Shown here one piece after another: positions 7,086 to 14,589 of a DNA stretch of 19,870 bases. Origin of the DNA: Anaerolineae bacterium (GTDB lineage Bacteria; Chloroflexota; Anaerolineae; B4-G1); assembly GCA_030612185.1 (NCBI GenBank), contig JAUWOI010000017.1, positions 1 through 19,870 of the forward strand, in the 5' to 3' direction. Numbering within the stretch: the stretch's first letter is position 1; every line of letters begins with the position of its first letter. The notes beneath the pieces were generated by a model that was not told the DNA's origin, ran no database searches, and saw only the letters and a list, made by a program, of their open reading frames with translations. Made by a program: the position numbers and the translations under genes.

Positions 7086-9458
7086 TTACGCACAGTCCAG
7101 GATCTCTACAATCCCTCCTCCTCCATCCACAAGCACCCGGTCACCGGTGTGTAGACGCATCGTCGCGTTGCCGCAGCCGACGACGGCGGGGATGCCCAGT
7201 TCGCGGGCCACAATGGCGGCGTGGGACAACGGCGCACCTACGTCGGTGACAATCGCAGCAGCGCGTGGAAAGAGGGGTGTCCAGCCGATGTTGGTCGTCA
7301 CGGTGACCAAGACTTCGCCCGGTTGGAGTTGGTCTCCTTCTTCCACACTGTCCAGACGGCGCACCAGCCCCTTGACGCGGCCAGCGGCTCCTGCAAAGCC
7401 GGTGATAGCATCAGAAGCCAATGTAGAGGTGGAAGCGTGTGCGTCAAAGAGATCGCTGCGCCGATTGGGGTCTGCTGCCCACTGAAAGGGATCGAACCGG
7501 CCACGGATAAGCGTGGGATAAGGCGGCAGGGCACTGTAACGGACATGCGTCTCACGGCGGGCCGGGATAGAGTCGCTGGCTGCTTCATCCCCATCCAGCG
7601 CCGCCAACACCTCTTCTAGCGACAGAAAGAAGATATCATCTCTTAGCCCAGTCAGTTCTCCTGCTCGCAGCGCAAAGGCGCGAAATAGACCAAAAAAACG
7701 CACCGCCTCTGAGCGCGCCGCTTCGCGTGTTTTGGAGGCCAGGGCCAAACGATCCAATTTTTGGCGGTAGGATTTTGTTTTGCGGGGCGCTTTGGCTTTC
7801 AGGTGCTCCCAGGCGGTCTGGTGTCGCTGGCGCTGCTTGGCTAGTAATGCGGGCACATCAATCTGGTCACGTTCGGTTTCGGCCAGTCGCTGGTCAATCC
7901 AACCTGGGTCTTCCACCGGGCGAGAGTGTGAGAGTTCCATCTCGTGAGGGCCTCGATGGCCGTACTGCCGCAGGTATTCCTCGCGACTCATTTCGCCCCG
8001 GCTGACTTTGGCAAGCCCCATCAGCAGGCCGAGACTGGCTAGGAAGTCAGTGCCGGTGCTCACTCCTGATAGCAGCGCGTTGGCGTCGGCGTCTCCAACC
8101 AGGTTCTCGAATTCGATGTGCAGTTTGCGGGATAGTGTCCTGTATTCGCTCAAACCAGCCAGCAGCATCTGGCAGGCTTCGTCGAGATGCGCCTGCAGTT
8201 TCTCCCGCCACAAAACGAGAAGATACTCCGCGAATTGAGCGGCCTGGATCTCGGCCCGGAGTCTCTCCGCCAGCGCCGGTGCCTCGGCGATGAAGGCCGG
8301 AACGCGCCGCCTGCGTCTGCTGGCCCACTGCCTTCTCTTCAGGAAAGCCATGGGAACATAATACCCCAGAACCCACAAGCGCGAAAGCGGCAGCGTCGGA
8401 ATCTCGATCTCGGGCGGGATTCGTCCAAATGTCTCCTCACCCGTGCGAATAACCTTTTCTCGCGATAGGCCAAGCGCGTCGATCGCCGAGATACCGACGC
8501 TGAGGTTCATGTAGAGTCGCCCGGCGATGTTGCCCACCAGAGGAAATGGCATGTCCTCAACCAGGTAGCCGTTGCTGCGCAAGAAAACCTGCGCAATGGA
8601 CCAGGTGAAGGGCGTCATCACGTCGGGGAAGGCCTCGCCAAAGTTGGCGTTTGTCCAGAGGTAGTCGCCGGTCAGGCTGTCGTTCCACTCGCCGGTGGCG
8701 GGATTATGCCCCCGCAAGGTGGTGATGGGCCGGGACTGGAGCAGCCAGAGTTTTCCTTTGGCAATGGCCCACTCGATGTCCTGCGGGCAACCCAACTCTT
8801 TTTCCAGATGGTTGGCCAGTCTGTAAAGCCGACGTGCGAAGCGTTTGAATTCGGAAGGGCCCTCGTATTGGCCTCTTGGCCGTTTCAGCGTAAAGGCTTG
8901 GGGGTTGGCCTCGCCGGACACGAGTTGCTCGCCCATCCCGTGGACGAAATTGCCCGTCATGCACGTCCGGCCGCCTGTGACTGGATCAGCCGTGAACAAA
9001 ACGCCCGCTACATCCGCCCGGACCAATCGCTGCACGACAACGGCCATCTCGTGCGCCGTATCTATGCCTTGCGCCTGGCTGTAGGATTGCACCCGATCAC
9101 TCTGCCGCGATTGCCGCACGGTGCGAATCGCGTCTCGAATCTCCTCGTCCGTATGCACATTCAGCACGGTCTCGAACTCACCAGCGAACGAAGCCTGTAC
9201 CGAGTCTTCGCTCAGGGCAGAAGAGCGAACGGCAAAAGCGACGTGTGGATCGCCTCCCCGCATACGATTCACATACGCTTGCACCTGTGCCCACGGTTCT
9301 GGGGCCAACTCATCGCCCGTGATGGCAGCCGGCAGGATGACGAAACCATCGGGCACCGCGTATCCCGTTTGATAGAGCCGGGCAAGCGTACCCCCCTTGC
9401 CTCCGGCCAATGCCCATTGTTCTGCTGTCAGTTCCTTGAACGACCGCATCATATCCAT
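7086..9458 (-). CDS. PEP synthase/rifampin phosphotransferase-like enzyme
   Basis: A 790-residue protein with an N-terminal PPDK/PEP-synthase ATP-grasp domain: GGKGGTLARL near 20, AVRSSALSEDSVQASFAGEF near 77-97, VLFTADPVTGG near 155-165, and LWLLQSRPITTL near 240-250. A helical middle of about 430 residues follows. A C-terminal swivelling His domain (PLSHAAIVARELGIPAVVG) carries the presumed phospho-histidine His746. The PEP-binding TIM barrel of true PEP synthase is missing, and the His domain is last. That order matches rifampin phosphotransferases and related dikinases, which use ATP to phosphorylate a small molecule with release of AMP and phosphate. The middle domain would set the substrate, which is unknown here. 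AAGGGGAA precedes the start, and the start overlaps the upstream methyltransferase stop by 10 nt, implying coupling. Confidence 0.82.
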   Translation of the reverse strand: MDMMRSFKELTAEQWALAGGKGGTLARLYQTGYAVPDGFVILPAAITGDELAPEPWAQVQAYVNRMRGGDPHVAFAVRSSALSEDSVQASFAGEFETVLNVHTDEEIRDAIRTVRQSRQSDRVQSYSQAQGIDTAHEMAVVVQRLVRADVAGVLFTADPVTGGRTCMTGNFVHGMGEQLVSGEANPQAFTLKRPRGQYEGPSEFKRFARRLYRLANHLEKELGCPQDIEWAIAKGKLWLLQSRPITTLRGHNPATGEWNDSLTGDYLWTNANFGEAFPDVMTPFTWSIAQVFLRSNGYLVEDMPFPLVGNIAGRLYMNLSVGISAIDALGLSREKVIRTGEETFGRIPPEIEIPTLPLSRLWVLGYYVPMAFLKRRQWASRRRRRVPAFIAEAPALAERLRAEIQAAQFAEYLLVLWREKLQAHLDEACQMLLAGLSEYRTLSRKLHIEFENLVGDADANALLSGVSTGTDFLASLGLLMGLAKVSRGEMSREEYLRQYGHRGPHEMELSHSRPVEDPGWIDQRLAETERDQIDVPALLAKQRQRHQTAWEHLKAKAPRKTKSYRQKLDRLALASKTREAARSEAVRFFGLFRAFALRAGELTGLRDDIFFLSLEEVLAALDGDEAASDSIPARRETHVRYSALPPYPTLIRGRFDPFQWAADPNRRSDLFDAHASTSTLASDAITGFAGAAGRVKGLVRRLDSVEEGDQLQPGEVLVTVTTNIGWTPLFPRAAAIVTDVGAPLSHAAIVARELGIPAVVGCGNATMRLHTGDRVLVDGGGGIVEILDCA

Positions 9459-10072
9459 TTTTCCCCTTGGGTCAGACGGGGGAGAAAACGCCCCGTGCGC
9501 TGCATATACTGGCGATATTGCTCGCCGAATGTATCGAGCATCATTCTCTCCTCGTGGCCGACCCGCTCTATGATCAGCAACGAATAGAACAGCCCTAACA
9601 GACCAATGAGCCAGTTGGCCATAAGCAGGAAGCTGGCGACGAAGTAGGCGAAGAACGACGTGTACATTGGATGGCGCACCCAGCGATAGATGCCTTGAAA
9701 GACAAGTTGATGGCCCTCCCTGGTTTTCAGCGTAGGCGTGTAACTAGTGCCCAGAGTGCAATGGGCCAGATACCCAAGCCACACGGCCACCACGGCCACA
9801 GCAGCCCCCACCCACCGGAGCCAATCGGGCAACGCCAGGCTCGACCAAAGCAGCCATTCCGGCTGGATGAACCACACAATGGACAATAGGTGTGAGCCGA
9901 GCCCGCTGACGCCCATCAAGCCTAGACGCATCCTGCTCTCGGTAGCGCCCTTCAATATCGAACTGCCCTGGGGATCGGCACGGCGCGCCTGTGCACGGTA
10001 GTAGGCGCGGGGCACGATGTACCCGATCGCCATGGCCAGTAGAATCAGGCGGAAAGGTGTATTGGTGTTCAT
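9449..10072 (-). CDS. ICMT/PEMT-like integral membrane methyltransferase (D)
   Basis: A 207-residue multi-spanning membrane protein of the isoprenylcysteine carboxyl methyltransferase (COG2020-like) type. The SAM-binding signature is present as GIYRWVRHPMYTSF near 130-145, with the later EERMMLDTFGEQYRQYMQRT segment. ATG at 10072 (MNTNTPF) was chosen over the longer in-frame start at 10135 because two paralogues in this cluster begin with MSTNTS or MNTNTS, and GTAGGG lies just upstream. It is the most divergent of the four ICMT-like proteins: it lacks the RYRLLPGVW ending and keeps RHPMY. It probably methylates a lipid, isoprenoid or thiol substrate at the membrane; the substrate is not predictable. 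It overlaps the phosphotransferase-like gene downstream. Confidence 0.82.
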   Translation of the reverse strand: MNTNTPFRLILLAMAIGYIVPRAYYRAQARRADPQGSSILKGATESRMRLGLMGVSGLGSHLLSIVWFIQPEWLLWSSLALPDWLRWVGAAVAVVAVWLGYLAHCTLGTSYTPTLKTREGHQLVFQGIYRWVRHPMYTSFFAYFVASFLLMANWLIGLLGLFYSLLIIERVGHEERMMLDTFGEQYRQYMQRTGRFLPRLTQGEKWI

Positions 10073-10089
10073 GTCGTACCCTACAAAAT

Positions 10090-10136
10090 CGTGATGCGTG
10101 AAGTCAATCCCGCGAACCAGGGGGTCACGAATCACG
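10090..10136 (-). promoter_or_regulatory. Intercistronic inverted repeat
   Basis: CGTGATGCGTG (10090-10100) and CACGAATCACG (10126-10136) form an 11-bp stem with one mismatch and a 25-nt loop, filling the gap between methyltransferases C and D. There is no T tract, so an RNA-processing or stability hairpin is more likely than a terminator. Confidence 0.4.
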
Positions 10137-10138
10137 TC

Positions 10139-10870
10139 TCACCACACGCCCGGCAACAAGCGGTAGCGCACGCGTGCGGCGTACTCCTGGTAGCCGTCGA
10201 GTTCTTCTTGCAGCATTCCATCTTCCAGCGCCGTGCGAACGACGTACCCGATGGCGGCAACTCCTGCTGGGACGAGCGCCCACAGCGAGCCGAGCAGCAG
10301 CGGCGTCGCAAGCAAGGCCAGGATCGCTCCAACGTATCCCGGATGGCGCACGTACCGGTAAGGGCCGTCGGTGACGACGGTATGGCCACGTTCCTCCTGG
10401 ATGCGAACGGCTTCTGAGAAGAACGCATTCGCCCCCATGGCCCACATGAACAGCGCCCATCCCAGCACAGAGCCAATCAGGCCGCCGATGTGGAGCGCGA
10501 GCGGCACTGATGCCGACCACTCGAAGCGCACATCCAGAGCAGCCACAATCCACGTCGGCACCGTGCCCATCCCGGCTGCGAAAGTGGCGACCCATTTGTC
10601 CCAGCCCTTGGCGCCCTCCTGGCGAATGCCCCTGGCCCGTTCGGCCAGCAACTCGGGGTTTATCGGCACCAGGATCAAAACGTGGCTGATCAAGACGGCT
10701 GCCAGCAGGCCCAGGAAAACCCATCCCCACACCCAGTCCAGTCGGCCCACGGAGAGGAACAGGATCGCACCGTAACCCACAAGGCCAAGAGCAGCCTGGA
10801 CTATCCATGACACAATTCTGCGCCTGACCTCAGGCGTCATTTTCTGTTTGACGGACGTGTTGGTGCTCAT
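10139..10870 (-). CDS. ICMT-like integral membrane methyltransferase (C)
   Basis: A 243-residue protein with about five to six membrane segments. The cofactor-binding motif GPYRYVRHPGYVGA lies near residues 168-181, and the family ending DGYQEYAARVRYRLLPGVW closes the protein. Before that motif comes AVRIQEERGHTVVTDGPYR, also shared with paralogues A and B. AAGGAG sits seven bases before the ATG, and the stop of the soluble methyltransferase is only two bases upstream, so the two are co-translated. The enzyme class transfers a methyl group from SAM to a membrane-embedded acceptor. The similarity to A and B, in protein and in the DNA of the 3' ends, indicates duplication within the cluster. 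Confidence 0.85.
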   Translation of the reverse strand: MSTNTSVKQKMTPEVRRRIVSWIVQAALGLVGYGAILFLSVGRLDWVWGWVFLGLLAAVLISHVLILVPINPELLAERARGIRQEGAKGWDKWVATFAAGMGTVPTWIVAALDVRFEWSASVPLALHIGGLIGSVLGWALFMWAMGANAFFSEAVRIQEERGHTVVTDGPYRYVRHPGYVGAILALLATPLLLGSLWALVPAGVAAIGYVVRTALEDGMLQEELDGYQEYAARVRYRLLPGVW

Positions 10871-10872
10871 TT

Positions 10873-11637
10873 CTATCTCCTTCCAACGAACAGCGCGTAC
10901 CCCAGGTATTCGAACAGGTCTTTGGGGGTATGCCGCCTTGTCTTCATATACCCCCTGAAATCAGAATTCTTGACGTACAGGAGCAGCGTGCGATAGAACA
11001 TATTCCACATGTCCTGGAAACGATACCGCTGAACTTGGGTGGACTCCCGGCGCGTGTCGAATTCATAAGCTTGCACGACGACGTTGCTCAAGCCGGCGCT
11101 TTCCAACAACCCCACCCAACCGTCAGAGGTGAAAACGTCCGGCTCAATGTCCCACGTGTGCTTCACGAATTCGATCAATCTCGTCGGTGGTGGCTTGATC
11201 CAGAGCTCCTCGTTCATCCCCACGTAGCCGCCTGGCGCGGTCACGCGTGCGTATTCGCTGACCACTCTCTGCTTGTCTTCGATGAACGTGGCGACGGACT
11301 CGCCAAAAACGACGTCAAAAAGCGCATCGTCAAACGGGAGGTCTTGCGCATCGGCGACCCTGAATTCAACGCGGTCCTCGACGCCCTCTTTTTGTGCCCG
11401 TTCATTCGACCTGGCAATCATACTCTCACGGAGGTCTACGCCAACCACGCGGCAGCTATGCTTTTTCGCCAGATAACAAGCCATTGCGCCGACGCCGCAG
11501 CCAATATCCAAAACATAGGTGTCCTTGTCGATGTGACATAATTCTATGAGCGCCTTTGTGGTCTCGAACCCTCCCAGGTGTTTTGTAGTGCCGATGTAGG
11601 CCTGCAATTCAAAGTAGGAAAGCTCTGGGTTCGACAT
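10873..11637 (-). CDS. Class I SAM-dependent methyltransferase
   Basis: A soluble Rossmann-fold methyltransferase of about 254 residues. Motif I is YVLDIGCGVGAMACYLAKK (about 41-59), followed by an acidic cofactor-binding position in VVGVDLRESMI and motif DAQDLPFDDALFDVVFGES (UbiE/Methyltransf_11 type). The N-terminal SYFELQAYIGTTKHLGGFE segment probably covers the substrate pocket. The start is uncertain: ATG at 11637 has GGAGG 11 bases upstream, while ATGs at 11655 and 11661 are in frame but lack well-spaced sites. Any longer N-terminus would only translate the end of the upstream gene in another frame. Flanked on both sides by ICMT-like genes. It may modify the same pathway intermediate, but the acceptor is unknown. 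Confidence 0.85.
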   Translation of the reverse strand: MSNPELSYFELQAYIGTTKHLGGFETTKALIELCHIDKDTYVLDIGCGVGAMACYLAKKHSCRVVGVDLRESMIARSNERAQKEGVEDRVEFRVADAQDLPFDDALFDVVFGESVATFIEDKQRVVSEYARVTAPGGYVGMNEELWIKPPPTRLIEFVKHTWDIEPDVFTSDGWVGLLESAGLSNVVVQAYEFDTRRESTQVQRYRFQDMWNMFYRTLLLYVKNSDFRGYMKTRRHTPKDLFEYLGYALFVGRR

Positions 11638-11677
11638 CTCTAGTTTTTCCTCCATTTTCATTCCTGTGGTAAGTTTC

Positions 11678-12397
11678 CTACCACACACCCGGCAGCAGGC
11701 GGTAGCGCACCCGCTGGGCGTATCCCTGGTAGCCGTCAAGTTCCTCCTGTAGCGTCCTATCCTCAAGCGCCGTGCGAACGATTGTGGTGCCTACCACAAG
11801 CGCCGTTGGGACGAAGGCCCACAGCGAGCCGAGGATCAACGGCGTCGCAAGATTGAATATGATCGCTCCGACGTAGCCCGGATGGCGCACGGCCTGATAA
11901 GGCCCGCCAGTGGCGACAGTATGGCCCTGGTCTTCTTGGATGCGAACCACGCTTGAGAAGAACTTGTTCACCATCATGGCCCAGGTGGTCAGGGCGAACC
12001 CCAGCATTCCAAACCCCACCCCGGCAAGCTGGAGTGCAAGCGGAATCTGTGTCGTCCCCCTGGCGCGCACGTCCAACCCAGCCGCGATCAACACGATCAG
12101 CGGCCCGACCCGGGCCATAAAGATGACAAGCGGTATGTCCCACCCCTTGAATCCCTCTTTGACTTGCGCACGTTCTGCCTGCAACTCCGGCGGTAGGATG
12201 AGCGCACCGACAACTGTGCTGACCACACACACGCCGACGTAGACCCACCCCATCACCCAATCCAAGCGGAGCGAAGAGATGAACAGAGCCGCCGCCATGA
12301 CCAAGACGAGGATGCTGACCTTTACCAACCCTTTCAAAACGCCGCCGGTCACATCAGACTTCCCATCTGGTTGTTCTACAGATGTGTTGGTGTTCAT
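11678..12397 (-). CDS. ICMT-like integral membrane methyltransferase (B)
   Basis: A 239-residue membrane protein paralogous to A and C. It carries GPYQAVRHPGYVGAI (about 163-177), the RIQEDQGHTVATGGPYQ run, and the shared RVRYRLLPGVW ending. Starting at MNTNTSVEQ (12397) is supported by AGGAGGA at 12403-12409 and by the matching N-termini of C and D; an upstream in-frame ATG at 12430 has no such support. The N-terminal membrane segments lie near 20-60. Its 3' end is nearly the same DNA as that of A and C. That pattern fits repeated duplication and perhaps conversion among the copies. Confidence 0.85.
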   Translation of the reverse strand: MNTNTSVEQPDGKSDVTGGVLKGLVKVSILVLVMAAALFISSLRLDWVMGWVYVGVCVVSTVVGALILPPELQAERAQVKEGFKGWDIPLVIFMARVGPLIVLIAAGLDVRARGTTQIPLALQLAGVGFGMLGFALTTWAMMVNKFFSSVVRIQEDQGHTVATGGPYQAVRHPGYVGAIIFNLATPLILGSLWAFVPTALVVGTTIVRTALEDRTLQEELDGYQGYAQRVRYRLLPGVW

Positions 12398-12430
12398 TTT
12401 GGTCCTCCTAGACTGTGCGTGCGTTTTCAA

Positions 12431-13153
12431 CTACCACACGCCCGGCAGCAGGCGGTAGCGCACGCGCTGAGCGTACTCAGCGTAGCCGGGCAGTTCCTCG
12501 CGCAGGGTCCTATCCTCCAGTGCGGTGCGGATGATGAATAGGACGACGATCAGGCCGCAGGGAATGAACGTCCACCACGAGCCAAGGAACAACGGGATAG
12601 ATAACCCAAAGAAGATCGTTCCCACGTACATAGGGTGGCGCACATACCGGTATGGCCCGGTGGTGACGACCTGATGCCCCCGGTCGTCCTGGATGCGCAC
12701 CATCGTCGAGATGTATGCGTTAGCGGACAGCGCCCACAGGGGCATGATCATCGCCGGAATAGAGAGCACTCCCCCAATCACGTGCCAGGCAAGCGGCATC
12801 GCAGACCACTCAAAGCGCACCCCGTCCAGTCCAGCGACCACCGGCACGGTAAAGAGCACAAGCGAGTAGATCCCCATCAAGACCTTGTCCCAGCCCTTGA
12901 TATTCTCTGCCCGCTTGCCGCGCTCGTTAATCAAGCCGGGGGACTTTCTCATCACGAGCGCCGACATCAGCATAAGGAGGAGCCAGTTGGCGAGAAAAAG
13001 CCACGCCCACAGCCAATCGAGCCGACCGGCGGAGAGGAACAGCAGCACACCTATGAGCAGAACGGACCCAAGAACCTGTATGATGCGCCTGATGCCTGAC
13101 CGCTCAAGAGACGGCTTGGTTTCACTGCATTGCCCTGGCATTGTGTCAGACAT
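12431..13153 (-). CDS. ICMT-like integral membrane methyltransferase (A)
   Basis: A 240-residue member of the same family and the first methyltransferase gene of the run. It contains RIQDDRGHQVVTTGPYRYVR and HPMYVGTIFFGL (about 155-185), followed by LEDRTLREELPGYAEYAQRV and the RYRLLPGVW ending. ATG at 13153 (MSDTMPG) is preferred over 13204 because AAGGGGGTG stands just upstream and because the longer form would run into the 146-bp repeat. The last membrane segments (LGSWWTFIPCGLIVVLFII) are strongly hydrophobic. Directly upstream lies the tandem structured repeat, which would be the 5' leader if transcription starts between this gene and the PanE-like gene. Confidence 0.85.
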   Translation of the reverse strand: MSDTMPGQCSETKPSLERSGIRRIIQVLGSVLLIGVLLFLSAGRLDWLWAWLFLANWLLLMLMSALVMRKSPGLINERGKRAENIKGWDKVLMGIYSLVLFTVPVVAGLDGVRFEWSAMPLAWHVIGGVLSIPAMIMPLWALSANAYISTMVRIQDDRGHQVVTTGPYRYVRHPMYVGTIFFGLSIPLFLGSWWTFIPCGLIVVLFIIRTALEDRTLREELPGYAEYAQRVRYRLLPGVW

Positions 13154-13164
13154 GGTACACCCCC

Positions 13165-13310
13165 TTTTCAGTGTGCTCTCTCTCGGAGAAGGGTAGTAGC
13201 CCAACCATGTTGGGCGAAGTCTGAAAAAATCGGCCTGAGACGGCCAATGCGATTGGCTTGCTACCCATCAGAAAGCCCCTCGTTCGACTTTCCGAGAAAT
13301 CTCGTGTCTC
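13165..13310. repeat. 146-bp tandem structured repeat, copy 1
   Basis: First of two head-to-tail 146-bp copies differing at about 14 positions. Nested inverted repeats are visible: TCTCGGA (13181-13187) with TCCGAGA (13291-13297); GGGTAG (13191-13196) with CTACCC (13261-13266); and two inner hairpins, GCCCAAC-N3-GTTGGGC (13199-13215) and GCCAAT-N3-ATTGGC (13243-13257). Together they resemble a three-way junction. A run of six A (six T on the minus strand) lies between the inner hairpins. No protein is encoded. Confidence 0.75.
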
Positions 13311-13456
13311 TTTTCAGCGTGAGTTCTCTCGGAAAAGGGTAGTGGCCCAACCGTGTTGGGCGAAGTATGAAAAAATCAGCCCAAGACGGCCAATGCGATT
13401 GGCCTGCTACCCATCAAAAAGCCCCTCGTTCGACTTTCCGAGAAATCTCGTGTTTC
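13311..13456. repeat. 146-bp tandem structured repeat, copy 2
   Basis: Second copy, with the same nested arms shifted by 146 bases. The GCCAAT hairpin is extended by one pair to GGCCAAT-N3-ATTGGCC, and the other hairpin differs only in its loop. The outer arms read TCTCGGAAA and TTTCCGAGA. The last 14 codons of the PanE-like gene, including its TGA at 13414-13416, lie inside this copy, so the repeat supplies the C-terminal residues of that protein. Confidence 0.75.
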
Positions 13457-14526
13457 TTGCCCCGCAGCATTTTCAAGACGAGGATCAGTCCCGCCAGCAC
13501 GCCTGCCAGTGCACCCAACCCAACCCACACCCCACGCCAATCGAGCGGTATTTCGGCGCTGCCCTCTGGCATCAGGGGGGTGTCCGGGTCGAGGTGGGGA
13601 TACAGGCGGTCTATGGTTGGGGTTGGGACGGACGTGGTGCGGGCCAGCGCCAGGAATTCGTCGGCGAGGTGCTGCACCTCGTCGCGGGCCGCATTGGCGT
13701 GTCTCACCATCGCGACTTCCATCCTTTCGTCGGCGAGCAACCGTTGCAGCAAGAACACCAGTAGCGGCTCCGGGAGCCATTCGAATATCTTGAACTTGGA
13801 CGGCGTGATGGGTAGGCCAAGCGCCAGCAGTACCCGGAATCCCTCGCGGATGGCGCGGATGGTGAGCACAACCGCGTCGCGCGTGCGCGCCAGCCGGTAG
13901 TTGTCCGTACCGGCCATGTAGAGGGCGGGGGCTAACGAGGGCATCAGCAGCGCGACGTGATACTTGAGCCAGGTGTCCATATCGGTGCGGATTTCAGCCC
14001 CGAACCCGGGCGCGCTTTCGAGGATGCGGGCAACCTGCCGTGTCCGGTCCGTGGTGCGGCCATCCACTTCGCCAAAGGGAACGAACGCCTTGTCATCCTC
14101 TGTGCCTGTCAGGCAGTGGACGACGTACCCCTCGCGATATCCGGCAGAGTTTGGAAAGCCAATCAGAACCCGCTCGTGGCCCAGTGCGTCAACCAGTTCC
14201 CCCGGCCCGGCCCCGTTGTTCATCAGGAACAGGACGTTAGGCGTATGCTGGTTGGCTGCAAGGATGGGCAATATGTCCAGCGCGTTGTTTTTGCGCATGA
14301 TGACCAGCACCAGATCGTAAGCATCGTCGGGCATAAGCCGTTCGACGACGTTGACATGTGTGACTGTCTGCTGCTTGGTCGTCACGTCCACTAACACGAT
14401 ACCGTACTCGTGCAGGTCGGCCAACCGTTGCCCACGCGCCAGAATTGAAACATCGTTTCCGCCTTCTTGCAGCCGCACAGCAAATAGACTGCCCAGTGGG
14501 CCAGCGCCGTAAACCAGGATATTCAT
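13414..14526 (-). CDS. Ketopantoate reductase-like (PanE/ApbA) oxidoreductase with C-terminal membrane helix
   Basis: A 370-residue NAD(P)-dependent oxidoreductase. The Rossmann motif MNILVYGAGPLGSLFAVRLQ opens the protein, and VLVIMRKNNALDILPIL with LFLMNNGAGPGE follows the ketopantoate reductase pattern. The predicted C-terminal domain carries LKYHVALLMPSLAPALYMA, where Lys is at the position of the family's catalytic lysine. ATG at 14526 has AGGAGGT six bases upstream, better than the in-frame ATG at 14547. It is about 70 residues longer than typical PanE and ends with a predicted membrane anchor (VWVGLGALAGVLAGLILVL) and a basic tail. A membrane-anchored oxidoreductase in a methyltransferase cluster argues against a housekeeping pantothenate role. 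The last 14 residues are encoded by a repeat. Confidence 0.83.
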   Translation of the reverse strand: MNILVYGAGPLGSLFAVRLQEGGNDVSILARGQRLADLHEYGIVLVDVTTKQQTVTHVNVVERLMPDDAYDLVLVIMRKNNALDILPILAANQHTPNVLFLMNNGAGPGELVDALGHERVLIGFPNSAGYREGYVVHCLTGTEDDKAFVPFGEVDGRTTDRTRQVARILESAPGFGAEIRTDMDTWLKYHVALLMPSLAPALYMAGTDNYRLARTRDAVVLTIRAIREGFRVLLALGLPITPSKFKIFEWLPEPLLVFLLQRLLADERMEVAMVRHANAARDEVQHLADEFLALARTTSVPTPTIDRLYPHLDPDTPLMPEGSAEIPLDWRGVWVGLGALAGVLAGLILVLKMLRGKKHEISRKVERGAF

Positions 14527-14546
14527 AACAACCTCCTCTGTCAGCA

Positions 14547-14579
14547 AGACCCTAAGGGTTTCCCAAACCCTTAGGGTCT
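14547..14579. repeat. AGACC-type palindromic element, intergenic
   Basis: A perfect 15-bp stem: AGACCCTAAGGGTTT (14547-14561), loop CCC, and AAACCCTTAGGGTCT (14565-14579). It lies between the TrmB-family regulator and the PanE-like gene. There is no T tract on either side, so a simple terminator is unlikely. It shares the outer bases AGACC/GGTTT with three other hairpins in this window while the five central bases differ. Confidence 0.85.
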
Positions 14580-14589
14580 CATTCTAGTC

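Noticed and set aside
13165..13456. Small ORFs on the plus strand across the 146-bp repeats
   Set aside because: They merely translate the repeat, have no ribosome site, and the strongest signal in the DNA is base pairing rather than codon structure.
13414..14526. Assignment as panE of pantothenate synthesis
   Set aside because: The family motif is present, but the added membrane helix and the gene neighbourhood do not support a housekeeping role, so no symbol was given.
14547..14579. Palindrome as a Rho-independent terminator
   Set aside because: The stem is strong but no T tract follows on either strand, and the same hairpin type occurs inside open coding regions, where a terminator would be harmful.
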